From Sclerotinia nivalis (Eukaryota; Ascomycota; Leotiomycetes; Helotiales; Sclerotiniaceae), in NCBI GenBank assembly GCA_029531795.1, contig JAPEIS010000007.1:1550001-1614000 (forward strand): a stretch of DNA of 64,000 nucleotides, read 5' to 3'. Shown here piece by piece: positions 23,206 through 33,993 of the stretch. The position numbers and the translations under genes are program-made. Positions within the stretch are counted from its first letter, which is position 1, and the number at the start of each line of letters is the position of its first letter. The notes beneath the pieces are model-generated. The model searched no databases. It was not told the DNA's origin and worked only from the letters and a program-made list of their open reading frames with translations.

Positions 23206-24708
23206 ATGGCTCTCTACACCACATTGGATCTCAGCTATCCATCATTATTGCTCCTCTGCACCATTCTTCTACTTACAGTTCGTGCTCTACGAAGCCACCT
23301 AAGCTCCTATCGAATGCGAAAAGGATGTCAGCCACCACCATCTATTCCTCAAAAGGATCCTTTTTTTGGGCTTGATATAATCTACGGCCGGTTTACAGAA
23401 ACATACGAAAAGCAATCGCGTGACACCATCGCCAGAGGTCTCTTCACGAAATATGGCCATACATTTCAATCATTCCCCTATGGTGTTGCCGAAATCTTCA
23501 CTGAGGCTCCTGAACACGTGAAAGCTATATATGGGACAGACTTTGAATCATTTGGCGTTGGCCCCATGAGGTCTTTTGGTTTGAAGCCCTTGGCAGGTGA
23601 CGGCTTGATGTCCACCGACGGTGCTGTTTGGAAGGCGCATCGTTCCCTTCTCACTCCGATCTTTGCACAGGCCGCAAACCATCAACATTTGTTTGAGCAA
23701 CACGTTGCACGTCTTCTGGCGTTGATTCCTGAAGATGGCTCCACTGTTGACCTACAGCCACTTTTCGATCGTCTAGCACTCGATTCCTCCTCAGACATTT
23801 TATTCGGCGAGTCGACGTTGACCCTCCTGCCAGAGACTCCAGCAGATGCCATGAAATTCCTGGATGCTTATAACTACTCCCTACAAGGCGTTGGTATGAG
23901 AATGGTACTGCCATTCTGGGATTTTCTTTCTCGCGATCCAAAGTTCTGGTCTTCATGCAAAGATGCGCAAGACTTTGTTGACAGAATACTCGACAAAGTA
24001 ATGGACACAGCTACATCGGCTAGCCAAGAGCAGAAATACTCTGTGGCATACGGGCTAGCAAGCTTAGGTCAGGATCGAGTCAAAATTAGAGATGAGCTTC
24101 TGGGTTTATTCCTTCCAGTCCACGACGCCATCGCAACACCTCTTACAAACATGTTCTTTAATCTGGCTCGGAACCCTCAAGCGTGGACGAAGTTGCAAAA
24201 AGAAATATCAACCGTTGGATCCGCAAAGCTCACTCCAAAGCTTGTCAAGAGTTTAAGGTACCTAAACTGTGTCATCAATGAGACAATGCGACTATATCCT
24301 GGCATAAGTGCAAACGAGCGTATTGCGCTTCGTGACACAGTTCTTCCGACAGGAGGGGGGCCTAATGGCACTTCTCCAATCTTCGTAAAGAAAGGCGTCA
24401 AGGTTGTAATTTGGTTTGCTTCAATGTCTCGACGGAAGGATCTTTGGGGAAATGATGCTGAAACATGGCGGCCGGAGCGATGGGAAGGCGACTTCAAACC
24501 TGATCGTTGGATTAACCTTTCCTTCGGAGCTGGATCACGAATGTGTCCAGCTAGTGATCTTGGTGTTACTCAGATTGCAATAACTACCATCAAAATTTTG
24601 CAGAAGTTCAAGGGTATTGAAAATCGTGATCCGGTGAAGGAATTTGTGGATCGTTGGAGAGTAACAACCGTGAGCAAGAACGGAGCCCAGGTTGGGTTAA
24701 TACTTTAA
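23206..24708 (+). CDS. Cytochrome P450 with degenerate I-helix and haem motifs
   Basis: Single-exon 500-aa P450 resembling the CYP52/CYP63 alkane-hydroxylase-like group. It has an N-terminal membrane anchor (about 5-30), the Pro-rich hinge with PQKDPFFGLDIIYGRF, VWKAHRSLLTPIF (C-helix), the K-helix ExxR as ETMR (359-362), and PERWEGDF. The haem loop reads FGAGSRMC at 440-447 followed by P-A, whereas the family rule is FxxGxRxCxG. The I-helix position normally AGxDT(T/S) reads PVHDAI (304-309), lacking the conserved Thr. The frame is fully open, so it is not obviously a pseudogene. It may be catalytically altered or relaxed. Substrate unknown. Shares overall layout with the P450 at 29885. Confidence 0.9.
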   Translation: MALYTTLDLSYPSLLLLCTILLLTVRALRSHLSSYRMRKGCQPPPSIPQKDPFFGLDIIYGRFTETYEKQSRDTIARGLFTKYGHTFQSFPYGVAEIFTEAPEHVKAIYGTDFESFGVGPMRSFGLKPLAGDGLMSTDGAVWKAHRSLLTPIFAQAANHQHLFEQHVARLLALIPEDGSTVDLQPLFDRLALDSSSDILFGESTLTLLPETPADAMKFLDAYNYSLQGVGMRMVLPFWDFLSRDPKFWSSCKDAQDFVDRILDKVMDTATSASQEQKYSVAYGLASLGQDRVKIRDELLGLFLPVHDAIATPLTNMFFNLARNPQAWTKLQKEISTVGSAKLTPKLVKSLRYLNCVINETMRLYPGISANERIALRDTVLPTGGGPNGTSPIFVKKGVKVVIWFASMSRRKDLWGNDAETWRPERWEGDFKPDRWINLSFGAGSRMCPASDLGVTQIAITTIKILQKFKGIENRDPVKEFVDRWRVTTVSKNGAQVGLIL

Positions 24709-25185
24709 TTGGTACCTAGAAACTAGCTCCTGAGACTTTTTAATCTTTTATTCCAAATTTTGTTCCATTCTGAGACGATATTGTGCCACCGGAAAAGTTG
24801 ATACTTGTTGAATTCTTCTCAAGTATCATTATAAGTGATTGCCAGTGCTAACATTACTACTTTTTTCAACGACGAAGCCCGAAAACGTAGAGTGGTTACG
24901 TCTCAAAATGCACGATCAAAACATGCTCAAGTAATTTTATAGGCAAGGTTTTCGTAGGAATCAATTCAAAGTCAATTAGGTTAACAATACAAAGTTTCCA
25001 GAACAACCTTCCTCGCCTGACTTCACTAGCAAACCCAAGTTCCTCGAGCCTTTTGGCTCGTAGTCGCCTTCTTTTCTTCTGAGCTTTCTTCAGCTGTATG
25101 CACAGTCCTGGGTAAAGTTTATAACATGAGGGAGTACTCCTGATACATTTTCGAATAGAAGTGACCCGTTGTCAAGGTATCTGCG
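24709..25185. other. Convergent spacer P450-1 / rhodopsin-domain gene
   Basis: 477 bp of 3'-3' intergenic sequence. Contains the pair TTGATACTTGTTGAATTC / TTCTCAAGTATCATT (about 24798-24830), an imperfect inverted repeat that could form a transcript-end hairpin. Nothing else supported. Confidence 0.35.
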
Positions 25186-26577
25186 CTAATGGCCGGCAGG
25201 TCCAGAACTGTTGGCGGGCTCAACAGTGTTTGCAAATGAACGCTCCATAACAATTCCTTCTTGATGCTCTAGGTTATCTGCGTGGTGCACGGTTTCAACG
25301 CCACCAGTGCAAACAGAGCGCTTGTTGTCTACTTCCTGCAGTTTGTGCCATTCCCTGGTTGAGTCTTCCCTTTGACTCTCTTCGTCTGTAGTTTTACGTC
25401 CAAAAGAGGCCACAGAGGGAGGTTGACTGCGTGAGAAGAGGGAGCGGAAACTTCGGACACTTCGAACCAGCGAATCTGGAGACCTTACTCCTCTGAACAG
25501 TGGCGTAAAGCAAGGAAGACAACCTGCGATGATCGATGTACAAGGTTCGATTTGGCCCCAAATTAAAGAGCTCGTAGAGTCGTCTGGAAGGTGTTAATAC
25601 AAATGATATCTCTCTAATGCCGAGCAAAGAAAAAAACGTACTTGCAAACACTGGAGTAAATGCAACGGCAGGCTTTGAGGCAGCAAAGCTGAGTTGGTAT
25701 GCGTAGTACATACGTACAGAGGCCGACACGACGCAGCTATTACAAAATATCAGACGAGGCCCTGTAATGCAGGAATGCTACTCGGAACAATACTTACAAA
25801 ATACCCAACCAGAAGACGCCCACAATTTGAATTTTGCGAGTTCGTGTCATTTGCAGTTGCTTGATGACAGGAAGTGGAAGACAAAGAATAAGGACATCGA
25901 GAAAAATGTCCATTGCGGCAAAAGAAGTGACCATTGCACCGTAATTCATGTCAAAAGATTTTCCAAAGGTCCACCAGTTCGATACTGGCCACGCTGAGAA
26001 GATTTGAGTCTGGGATGTTAGCAAAGGAAAGAGGTTTTAGCAGCTGAGTACTTACAAAGAAGCTTGCTAAGATCCAAAGCGAAACTGCAACCAGTGTAAT
26101 GTTGGCGGCTAAGTAGAACTTTGATGTTGCGAAAATCCGTTTGTAGAACATAACAACTGAACATTTGACAATGCCGCAGGATAACTGGGAGAAGATCACG
26201 GCCAAATAAAGATGCTAATCTTCATAAACCACTATACTTTCTTCCTGCTTCATTAGAGGCTACGTACCTTTGAAAGCACAGTATACTGCTCGGGGGTCAA
26301 TGTCGAGAGCGGTTGACCGATGCTGCCATTGAATGATCCTTCAAACACAATACAAGCAAGAACAATTGCCAATAACTTTTTGTGTTTTCAGCATATCATT
26401 TGCTTCCAGTGAAATTTTGGGAACTCTTACCATTGCAACAAGTATAAGATAGTCATCAGCTTTGTAAGGTAGCGATTGTATTCCTCGGGCGCAGAAGCGA
26501 AGATAGACCGCGATTCCTGCGAGGACCGGAAAGATGATGCTGCAAGTAGCCGCTGCTACTGAGTATGAAGAATACAT
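25186..26577 (-). CDS. Fungal rhodopsin-domain (PTH11-like) seven-TM integral membrane protein
   Basis: Exons are 26577-26431, 26375-26268, 26214-26056, 26009-25798, 25736-25642 and 25583-25186, giving 372 aa with every junction in frame. It begins with a TM helix, then YLRFCARGIQSLPYKADDYLILVAML, the family signature between TM1 and TM2. Next come VIFSQLSCGIVKCSVVMFYKRIF, MDIFLDVLILCLPLPVIKQLQM and WGQIEPCTSIIAGCLPCFTPLF (TM7), then a charged cytosolic tail of about 80 residues. The family is large in filamentous fungi; some members are GPCR-like sensors (Pth11) and others lie in metabolite clusters with no proven role. I infer membrane location only. Possibly part of the accessory block by position. 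Confidence 0.85.
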
Positions 26578-29500
26578 GATTGATCAAGGTCTTAGTTGAT
26601 GTTGCCTGTAGTTTGTAGCTTGTAACTCTGGGTCTCTTGTATTCAGATCGCTGTTAATTTATCAAGTGTGAGAGTGCTTTCAAAAGCCAATCGTCTTCGT
26701 TCCCTAGGGGGTTTCTGATATCGTAGGTTATAATGCTATTGATGATAGCTTAGGGCACATAAAATAAATGGAAACGTTTGTAGCTAGCTTGTGGCTAATC
26801 TTAGGACTAAAACGTAACGCTTAACAAGACAAATTCCTACAGAAGTGTTCAGGTGGTAAACTGAATGGTCATCCAAAAGTTGCGACTTAGATCCTTGAGG
26901 GTTTGGATCCAAGTGTCAGCAGCAGGTTGCCATGAGTATCTCTTTTCGAAACGGAACTGGGGGCGGCCTCTCTGCTTAGATTTCTCTTTGAATTCAACAT
27001 ATTTTCATTGAATATTGAAAAAAGAGCCAAAAAAAGGCACAGCCATGCAACTGCGACTCTGATATTCTATTCTTATTGGCTGAGGACAACAAGGGCTGCA
27101 CACCAACTCTGTTTCTTTCCAGGATTTTCCAGGGTGTAGCATTTGAAGTCAAGACGTGACTGTACCGTGGCTAATGATACATGCACTCCTTCAAAGTTTC
27201 AGATGATTCTAGCAGAAATCACGGAAAGAGCAGAGAAAAACGAAAATGCAGGTTGCCGAGGCGCCAATGCTTGTGTTCTGCAGCACATTTTCTGCATTCT
27301 TCAGTTGAGTCACCAGAACAATCCAGTAGCGCACACCAGTTGGAACAGGAATGATATGAGACCTAGGGTCTCCGCCGCACGCAAGTATTCCAAAACCCAC
27401 ACCACCAGTTCGGTGTATATTTAGTCCCGTCTTACGTGGTCTCTACTCGGCATGAAAAATCAACATCCCAATCCAAGTTCAAGAATAATGAGGAGCTGCA
27501 ATAAACTCCTAAAGTAGACCTGGGTTCGGTAAGAAAATTTCAAGGGACAAGGGTTCTCAGTGACATATGAAATGCGACTGGTCAAATTCCTTGATTTCGA
27601 TCAGGATTCTGCATTATTTCTCTGAATTTCTGCAGCAAGGTCATCATGGATTATGATTGTTGGTATCACTCCGGCGATACTATTCGCATAGTACTATTAT
27701 AGTATTTGTATTTGTTGATTCTTGATTGCTACATTATGAAATGAGGGCGCTATTTATATTGAAGGGGAAGGGGCTAGAGTTCGCTAATGGTACGGCTCCT
27801 TGTGAGGTTGGTCGCATGATATACCGACAATGATATAACATCATAGCAAGGGCAAACCTGCCCGGCGTTAAGCTACAATAACAAACTCCTGCAACATCAT
27901 CGCTGGCGTAATTCAAAACCCGTTGAAAATTCAGTGGGAGTATGCTGGTTGCAATATTGGGACTCGCGAATGGATGTGTCATCAAGGTCGAAGCGCTATA
28001 TTTGATTGTGTGAAAGCTTAGTTCCCGGATGCGGTTATGAAGCTACCTGCCCTACTAGAGAAATAATCTCTCTGTTAGTGCTTATACACTACTATTAAAT
28101 AAAGTTTCAGCAAGTTGCGCGCATCTGTGTTGGTCAAAAGCTCCACTTTGAAAGTTCTACACATGAAGATTTGCCCGAACGATGGTACGAGTTGTGGATA
28201 AGACACTACCCCACAGGATGAATGCAGTTCTGATCTCCTGAATTAAGATGATGTAAGGCTGTGGTCCAAATGTTGTGCTATGAAATATTTCCATGGATCT
28301 AGCCTATCCCCAAAATGAAACTAGCTAGTGCACTTCGTATAGAGCGCCAAGTGAGAGATCCTATTGTTTCAACAGAAATTGCCCTTTCGAGTGATATACT
28401 CATGACATATGAGAATTTTGTGGAATAAATTTACCGGAATCACCTAGTAGAAGCAAGAGCTGTCTAAATACAAGGTTTAGTTGGAACAAGGAACTGTATT
28501 TCTAGATCTAGGTTTTGTGAGAATTCCTAATAAGTTATTAAATCACTTAATAATATTTACCGAACCAATGGTTATATGATCACGTGATGTATTAATAATA
28601 TGATTTCATATTATTAAATTTTATTATTATATAAAATTTCGATTATATATTATATTAGAATGATTTATAATAGAATAGAATGAAATAGAAATATATAGAA
28701 TTTTCTTATTAAAGAGTTAAAGAATCGGCTATAACTATCAGAGTAGAAAAGCTTGTAAAACTTTGTATTATCCTTCTAATTCTATTCCTTTAATATCGTA
28801 TCGGCCCGCTTTCGGCTAGTCTACATTCCGAACCTCCATTCCATATTCAAGGATCGTAACATTTCTTATTCTTAGATTGTGTGACGATGGTGTCACGGTT
28901 CGAAGGATTAGGTAAGCCGATCACCCCGATGGGCCCCCGAGCGACTAGCGCTCGAACCCTGGTTTTCCAGCTCTTTACAGCAATTGTATTACACTAGAGA
29001 ATAACAAATTACTATATAATATATAATAGAGTTAAGCCTTTTCTAATCTCCGTAAAGGGGATCAAAACCTTAAGCGAATGAAAAGCCCTGCCCAGGGTGG
29101 CGTTCTGAGGCATTTATACCAGAATCGTTATAGATTGAATATTATTAATTATTATTTCCTTTTATTATATAAAATAATTCTATAAGATTCGATTTAAATC
29201 GATCTTATTTATCACAGAGGCAACAGACAGGACAACAGGAATCACTTTTATTAATAAGACGTAGCTCGAAGAGCTACGTTTCTATAGAAGGAACGGTTCC
29301 TTAAATACATTTATGTGTCACGGGGTCCCCGTATATGGTATACGGAGACCGCTCGGGTTCCGACCCATAGGAGTCGGACCTCGGATAAGTGTAGGCTAGC
29401 CCCGGTCGGGGCTAGCGCTACACATAAATGTATTTAAGGAACCGTTCCTTCTATAGAAACGTAGCTCTTCGAGCTACGTCTTATCAATAAAAGTGATTTC

Positions 29501-29884
29501 TGTTATCCTGTCTGCTGCCTCCGTGATATTATGTGTAGCGCTAGCCCCGACCGGGGCTAGCCTACACTTATCCGAGGTCCGACTCCTATGGGTCGGAACC
29601 CGAGCGGTCTCCGTATACCATATACGGGGACCCCGTGACATTATTTATAATTATAGAATAGTATAGAATTTCATTAAAATCTATAAATACGAAGATTTTC
29701 TTTAAAGAATTCTTCGAAAAAACAAATAGATCAAAAATCAATTTCAATATTTATATAGTTCTAACTTCAATATTATTCTATTATTTATATATTCGATCAC
29801 TTCTAAGCTAAATATGACTAAGTCTTCTACAATTATAATAGATAATATTATAGTATTATTATTATATTATTTATTATTATCCGA
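26578..29884. other. 3.3-kb repeat-bearing, AT-rich gap inside the accessory block
   Basis: No supported gene. From about 28540 to 29880 the sequence alternates very AT-rich DNA (for example 28600-28720) with compact GC-rich islands at 28890-29100 and 29310-29640. The island at 28891 starts TGTCACGG, and the one at 29316 also starts TGTCACGG and ends GTGACA at 29640; TGTCAC..GTGACA is a common LTR terminus in fungi. Together this suggests nested remnants of retroelements with AT-biased decay such as RIP. Open frames at 27143-27424 and 27734-27985 lack family resemblance and are rejected. Confidence 0.5.
29209..29640. repeat. Interleaved inverted repeat A-B-A'-B' (LTR-like termini)
   Basis: Segment A (about 29209-29319) is repeated in reverse complement as A' (about 29421-29529). 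Segment B (29316 to about 29426) is repeated in reverse complement as B' (about 29530-29640). B starts TGTCACGGGG and B' ends CCCCGTGACA. Within the segments lie short perfect palindromes, for example GACGTAGCTC/GAGCTACGTC around 29263-29280 and the GC palindrome around 29394-29416 (GGCTAGCCCC..GGGGCTAGC). A and A' differ by several substitutions while B and B' are nearly identical. I read this as a rearranged solo-LTR or fold-back element. Confidence 0.75.
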
Positions 29885-31538
29885 TCAACCTCCTCCGAGA
29901 GGTTTGAGCGAAACAACGCAACCGTGTAAGTTCTTCGCTGTCAACTGCAGCTGCCCCATCCAATCTTGGTTATCACGGCTTTCAATTTCGGAAAATTCTT
30001 GCATCATCCTAACAACTATATATCCGGATTCAATAAGTGCTTTTTGTTGACCCATACAAACCCTCGGTCCAGCACCAAATGGAATGAATTCGCCTGGACC
30101 AGGCTTGAATTTGTTGTCCCACCGTTCTGGTTTGAATTCTGCAGCATCCGGTCCCCATATAGCAGCATCTCGGTGAAGGGCATAGGATGAGGTGCTGAAC
30201 ATCGTGCCTTTGGGGATGTAGATGGGAGACTTTCCATCAGGCCCACCACCACTTGGCAACGATGTAGATTTTAGAGCCGTCCGAAAGATATTGGGTAGAA
30301 TAGGATACATTCGAAGTGCTACAGTTTGAAGGTTATTCGTCAATTAGTGTTCTCTGAATTCATAAAGTGAAGTCTCGGTTTCTCTTACCTTCATTCAGGA
30401 CCATACGGACATACTTCAGTCTGGAAATACAGTCCCAGTCTAGATCGGAATCTCCAACAGCATCCACCTCCTCTTGTAACTTCCGCCATGCTCCTGGGTG
30501 ACGGGAGAGAAGAAAGAAAACGTTTGCCAAGAGGTTGCCTGTGGTTTCTTGGGCTGCCATATGTGCTTGCATTACTTGCCATCGAAGATCCTCACGATCA
30601 CCTGTTTGTTCTGCAATGCTCTGAAGCAGGGTTCGGTTTGATGAATCGGATATTTTCGAATCTTTACCCTCAAGATACTGTTGCCGATATTCTATAGCTC
30701 TCTCGACGTAATAATCTGCGAATTGACGAACTTTCTGGCAAGCTTCATACCATTTTGGGTCGCGGTAGAGGAATCTCAATGGCCCTAAGACAACCCGGAT
30801 GCCGCATCCACGCATTGCGTAGTCGAACGCCGCCAACACACCTTCGGCATGGAAAGGTACATTCTGAGAGAGTGCGCCGATGGACTCGCCAAATAGAAAA
30901 ACTGTTGCTATGTCTAGGTACTAGGTATCAATCAATATACACTAAGGGAAAATGATTGTAAATTTGGATCGAGAAACAGAACTCACAAGATCCGCGAAAA
31001 GGGGCAATAAATCTATTGTAGATCCATCTTTTGGTATACGCGATAGCATGATTTGAAAATGCTCCTCGAGCGATGTCAAGTTAGAAATGTAGGACCGCTG
31101 AAAGCCTGGTTTAAGCAGTGACTTCGCATGTGCCCATTCCTCGCCATCAGTAGTGATGAAACCGCGTCCGCAAAACGGCTCTTGTGCCGCAAGCCTAATA
31201 GGTTGCACACCCCATTCTGTGCTTCTAGTTGAAAACACGGTATGTATATTTTCCGGCTCGATTGAGTTTATCTGAGTTCTTCCTAAGTTACTCGTTTGAA
31301 AAGTGCGTCCGTGGTCAGCGAAGCGTTGAGCAATTTCCGGAAGCATGCGATGCTCCTTGAGAAGTTTCCCCGTTTTGATAAAGAGATCAAGACCAAAAAA
31401 AGGTTCCATATGCGGGTATTTTCTAGGAGGAAGATGTCCATTTGATCGTGCAAGGCGATGTCGGTACAACCAGCAGAAGGCATGATAACCGAGTAGGATG
31501 CAGAGGGCTGCGCATGCAAATGTAGACAGGCTTGCCAT
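29885..31538 (-). CDS. Cytochrome P450 (CYP52/63-like), intact catalytic motifs
   Basis: Exons 31538-30987, 30920-30389 and 30318-29885 give 505 aa. The start was chosen at MASLSTFACAALCILLG because it opens directly on the membrane anchor; in-frame ATGs at 31622 and 31583 would add up to 28 residues. Motifs: HMEPFFGLDLF, GFITTDGEEWAHAKSLLKPGF (C-helix), I-helix AAQETTG, K-helix reconstituted across intron 2 as ENEALRMYP (ExxR in EALR), PERWDNKF, and haem loop FGAGPRVCMG with the Cys near residue 449. The acceptor TACCTAG at 30921 (not the second TAG seven bases on) keeps frame and gives FADLYLDIATVFLFGES. Unlike the P450 at 23206, all key residues are canonical. It neighbours the RiPP precursor, so an oxidation role like UstC in the ustiloxin pathway is possible but unproven. 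Confidence 0.9.
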
Positions 31539-33641
31539 CTCAATGGAAAGACGTTGAATTATTTTGTGAATTATCGACAACATACGATTTGAATTGTTAT
31601 CGGTAACAGTGTTGCAAGCCATGTTCAATTCGAGAATGAGCTTTGGGGTATAGTAAGGGAATCACGCATGCCATTCACATGACCTACAGTAAGGGTTTTG
31701 TACGCCACTGTCACCTCCACGCTAAGCCCTTCGAGAGGTAAAGCGGGGATAAAAAAAAGCCGGCGTAGAAAAGCACACATGAGCGCCATGCAACGTCCTC
31801 CACCCTCACTCACCCTCACTCCAACGATCGTGCGTGAGCCAGCCCTGTTTGACGACTGCACCTTGCAAGGATGTCATGAGGTACTTATTTATAATGGCTC
31901 GGTGAGTTATTAACGACGAATATTTTCTTCACCGAAATACTAATTAATATCTATTCGAGCATGAAAAGGCGAGATATCAAACCTTACTTAATGTTACATC
32001 AAAATCATTAACCAACCAATTGTGAATGAACCAGGCAGAATACTATCCCCTAGATCTACAAGCCTGCTACATCAATCCCATAGCTGAGAATCTAATGCCC
32101 CAATTGAATAATGTATACGGTTTCAAATATAACGTGTCACCTCGATTGTGCCGTCGTCACCTGTGGCCTAAGTAAGTATAATGATGGAAGTAAGCAGGTA
32201 ACGTAGCCTCGAAAGGGGCCAGGCTCACGCTAACTCATGCTGTACTCCTGATACCCACATTGTGCCAGATCACCATAAGGCTTGTGGTGATCTACCCACT
32301 CCGTAATTTCTACTTGAGTTGGCCTTGGAAACACAACGGCCCGGGGAGCGAGCACTGCATCGACTACAACATTGAGAGATCGTACTTACGGGGAGGGGAG
32401 TAAGCTACAACAGCAAAGAATAAAGAAAAAATATCAGCATTCTCTTCATTGGCGGCCTATACCGTAGCTACGAACATAGAACCTAGCTAGTCACTTACAA
32501 AAATAATCATAGAAATGCCGAAACATACGGGAAGTCCGAGAGATCCCAGACCCCCGTAATCTCGCCAACTACTCGTACACTGTATGGAGTACCAGCATGA
32601 CAGTCAACCTTGCTTGTCCATATTTGGAGGCATACTCCGTACTCTGAACCATTCTGTCGGTTCAAGCCAAGCAAAATAGTTCTACAAGTGTGAAGATCAG
32701 TACAGTGGTGAGCTGCCCTTGCAAGGCGGCGGAAGACCCCGTTTTTAATCTCGAGCACATTCGCATAATGAACGGACGACATTTTCAATCTTCAGCGCAG
32801 TAGCATCGTGGGTCCTTACAAGCGGATGTTGCCATCAACGGAGTAGATGGGCAATGTTACTACGGGTTAGGAAGCACGGCAGTTCATCGTAAGCTTTGCG
32901 GTGCAGCGTAGCCGTCTTGCCCCACCCACTTTGCCAATTCAATCCTTCTTCATATACTGTTACTACTTTGGTACACGTTATCTACCTATGTGACACTAGA
33001 CAGATCGGACTTCGTCTGCCACATTTTCTCAAGTGTCTGTGGCACTTATGCATTACGCTGTGCGATCAATTCAACAAGCTCATCATGTATCTACCCGCCT
33101 TCACAATAATACTCGTGCTGCCAGAAAGTATGAAACTCGGACGCTAGAGAAACCAGGTTATTCCTGAAGTTTACTATCTTCTGGTACGTGCATAGAGTTT
33201 TGGGGTTGCATACTTTCTGGCCGCACGAGTACATCGCAGGGTGTGGATCTCGCGGCTGCCTGTCATTTGTTGTTCTTGCGCCCCCATCACTGTAACTACT
33301 CCCTACAGGACTTTGTATGACAAGTGAATGGACGGATGTTCCACTGTAGGGATTACGTGGGCACTTCACGCGCAACACCCAGCACATAAATACACCACTA
33401 CAGTCCACGCCGCTCAGTTACATGATCAAATTCGTTGTTATCGTGCTTCGAAATGAATGACACTATCAAGGCTGCGCTAAAAAATGAGAGAAACACCAAG
33501 CAAGGAACTGCAGCCGAAACCAAGTCTCCACAATCCCCAAACATGAAAATATCTGCAACATAGTCCCAACTGCCTTGGAAATAACCCTGTCACACTGCCT
33601 AACACCGCCCTGTCCATACGACGGCCCATTGTAACAGTCTT
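31539..33641. other. Intergenic P450-2 / precursor, with one MITE
   Basis: 2.1 kb. Holds the P450-2 upstream region, a small TA-flanked MITE at 33112-33229 (listed separately), and a 93-codon minus-strand open frame at 32507-32788 that lacks a signal peptide or known family and is not called. No other supported feature. Confidence 0.45.
33112..33229. mobile_element. Small TIR element (MITE), family copy 1
   Basis: Terminal inverted repeats CTCGTGCTGCCAGAAAGTATG (left) and CATACTTTCTGGCCGCACGAG (right) differ by one base and are flanked on both sides by TA, the target duplication of Tc1/mariner elements. Total 118 bp with no coding capacity. Related copies occur at about 50011-50121 and 50445-50510. 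Confidence 0.75.
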
Positions 33642-33993
33642 CTAATTGATGTCTCGGCGATAATCTGGGTAAATTACAGATTCGTCTTCCTTTGCAGCGT
33701 CAACATATCTGTCTGCCACTGATCTGCGGTAGTCGGGGTAAATGACCGATTCATCGTTGGTACCTCTTCGATAGTCCGGATAGACGACCGATTCGTCACC
33801 TGTTGCTCTGCGGTAGTCTGGATAGACTACTCTCTCGTCGCTTCCATGGGCATCTCTGGCAAGTGCTAGGGTTGGTCAGCGGACACTTTTGTAAGTAGCT
33901 GTGAAGCATGATGTGACACATACCGGAAGACTTCGTTGGGGCACAGAACCCAAATGGAAGGATCGCAAGGAACGCAAGTCTCAAGAAATGCAT
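33642..33993 (-). CDS. Dikaritin-type RiPP precursor: signal peptide plus four YPDY-RR repeats
   Basis: Exons 33993-33924 and 33865-33642 (intron 58 bp, GTATGT..CTAG with branch CTGAC) encode 97 aa. Residues 1-18 form a signal peptide (MHFLRLAFLAILPFGFCA). The second exon encodes four near-identical blocks: VVYPDYRR (36-43), VVYPDYRR (50-57), VIYPDYRR (64-71) and VIYPDYRR (87-94). Three of the four are preceded by acidic DES, the first by DER. Repeat spacing is 14, 14 and 23 residues. RR is a Kex2 site, so predicted released units end in (V/I)YPDY. This layout, together with UstYa and tyrosinase neighbours, is the hallmark of UstA-like precursors (ustiloxin, phomopsin, asperipin). Only the CTAG acceptor keeps the repeat frame. 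No closely matching core is known to me. The function is inferred. Confidence 0.9.

Noticed and set aside
29394..29416. GC palindrome taken as a possible rho-independent-like terminator or tRNA fragment
   Set aside because: It belongs to the larger inverted repeat; no tRNA cloverleaf or T-loop sequence fits, and such terminators do not apply in fungal nuclei.
26578..29884. Search for a cluster transcription factor or second precursor in the gap
   Set aside because: No zinc-cluster CX2CX6C pattern or signal-peptide repeat gene found; the frames present are short and low-complexity.
32507..32788. 93-codon minus-strand open frame near the RiPP cluster, considered as a second precursor
   Set aside because: No signal peptide, no repeats and no Kex2-spaced cores; cysteine-containing but otherwise unremarkable composition.
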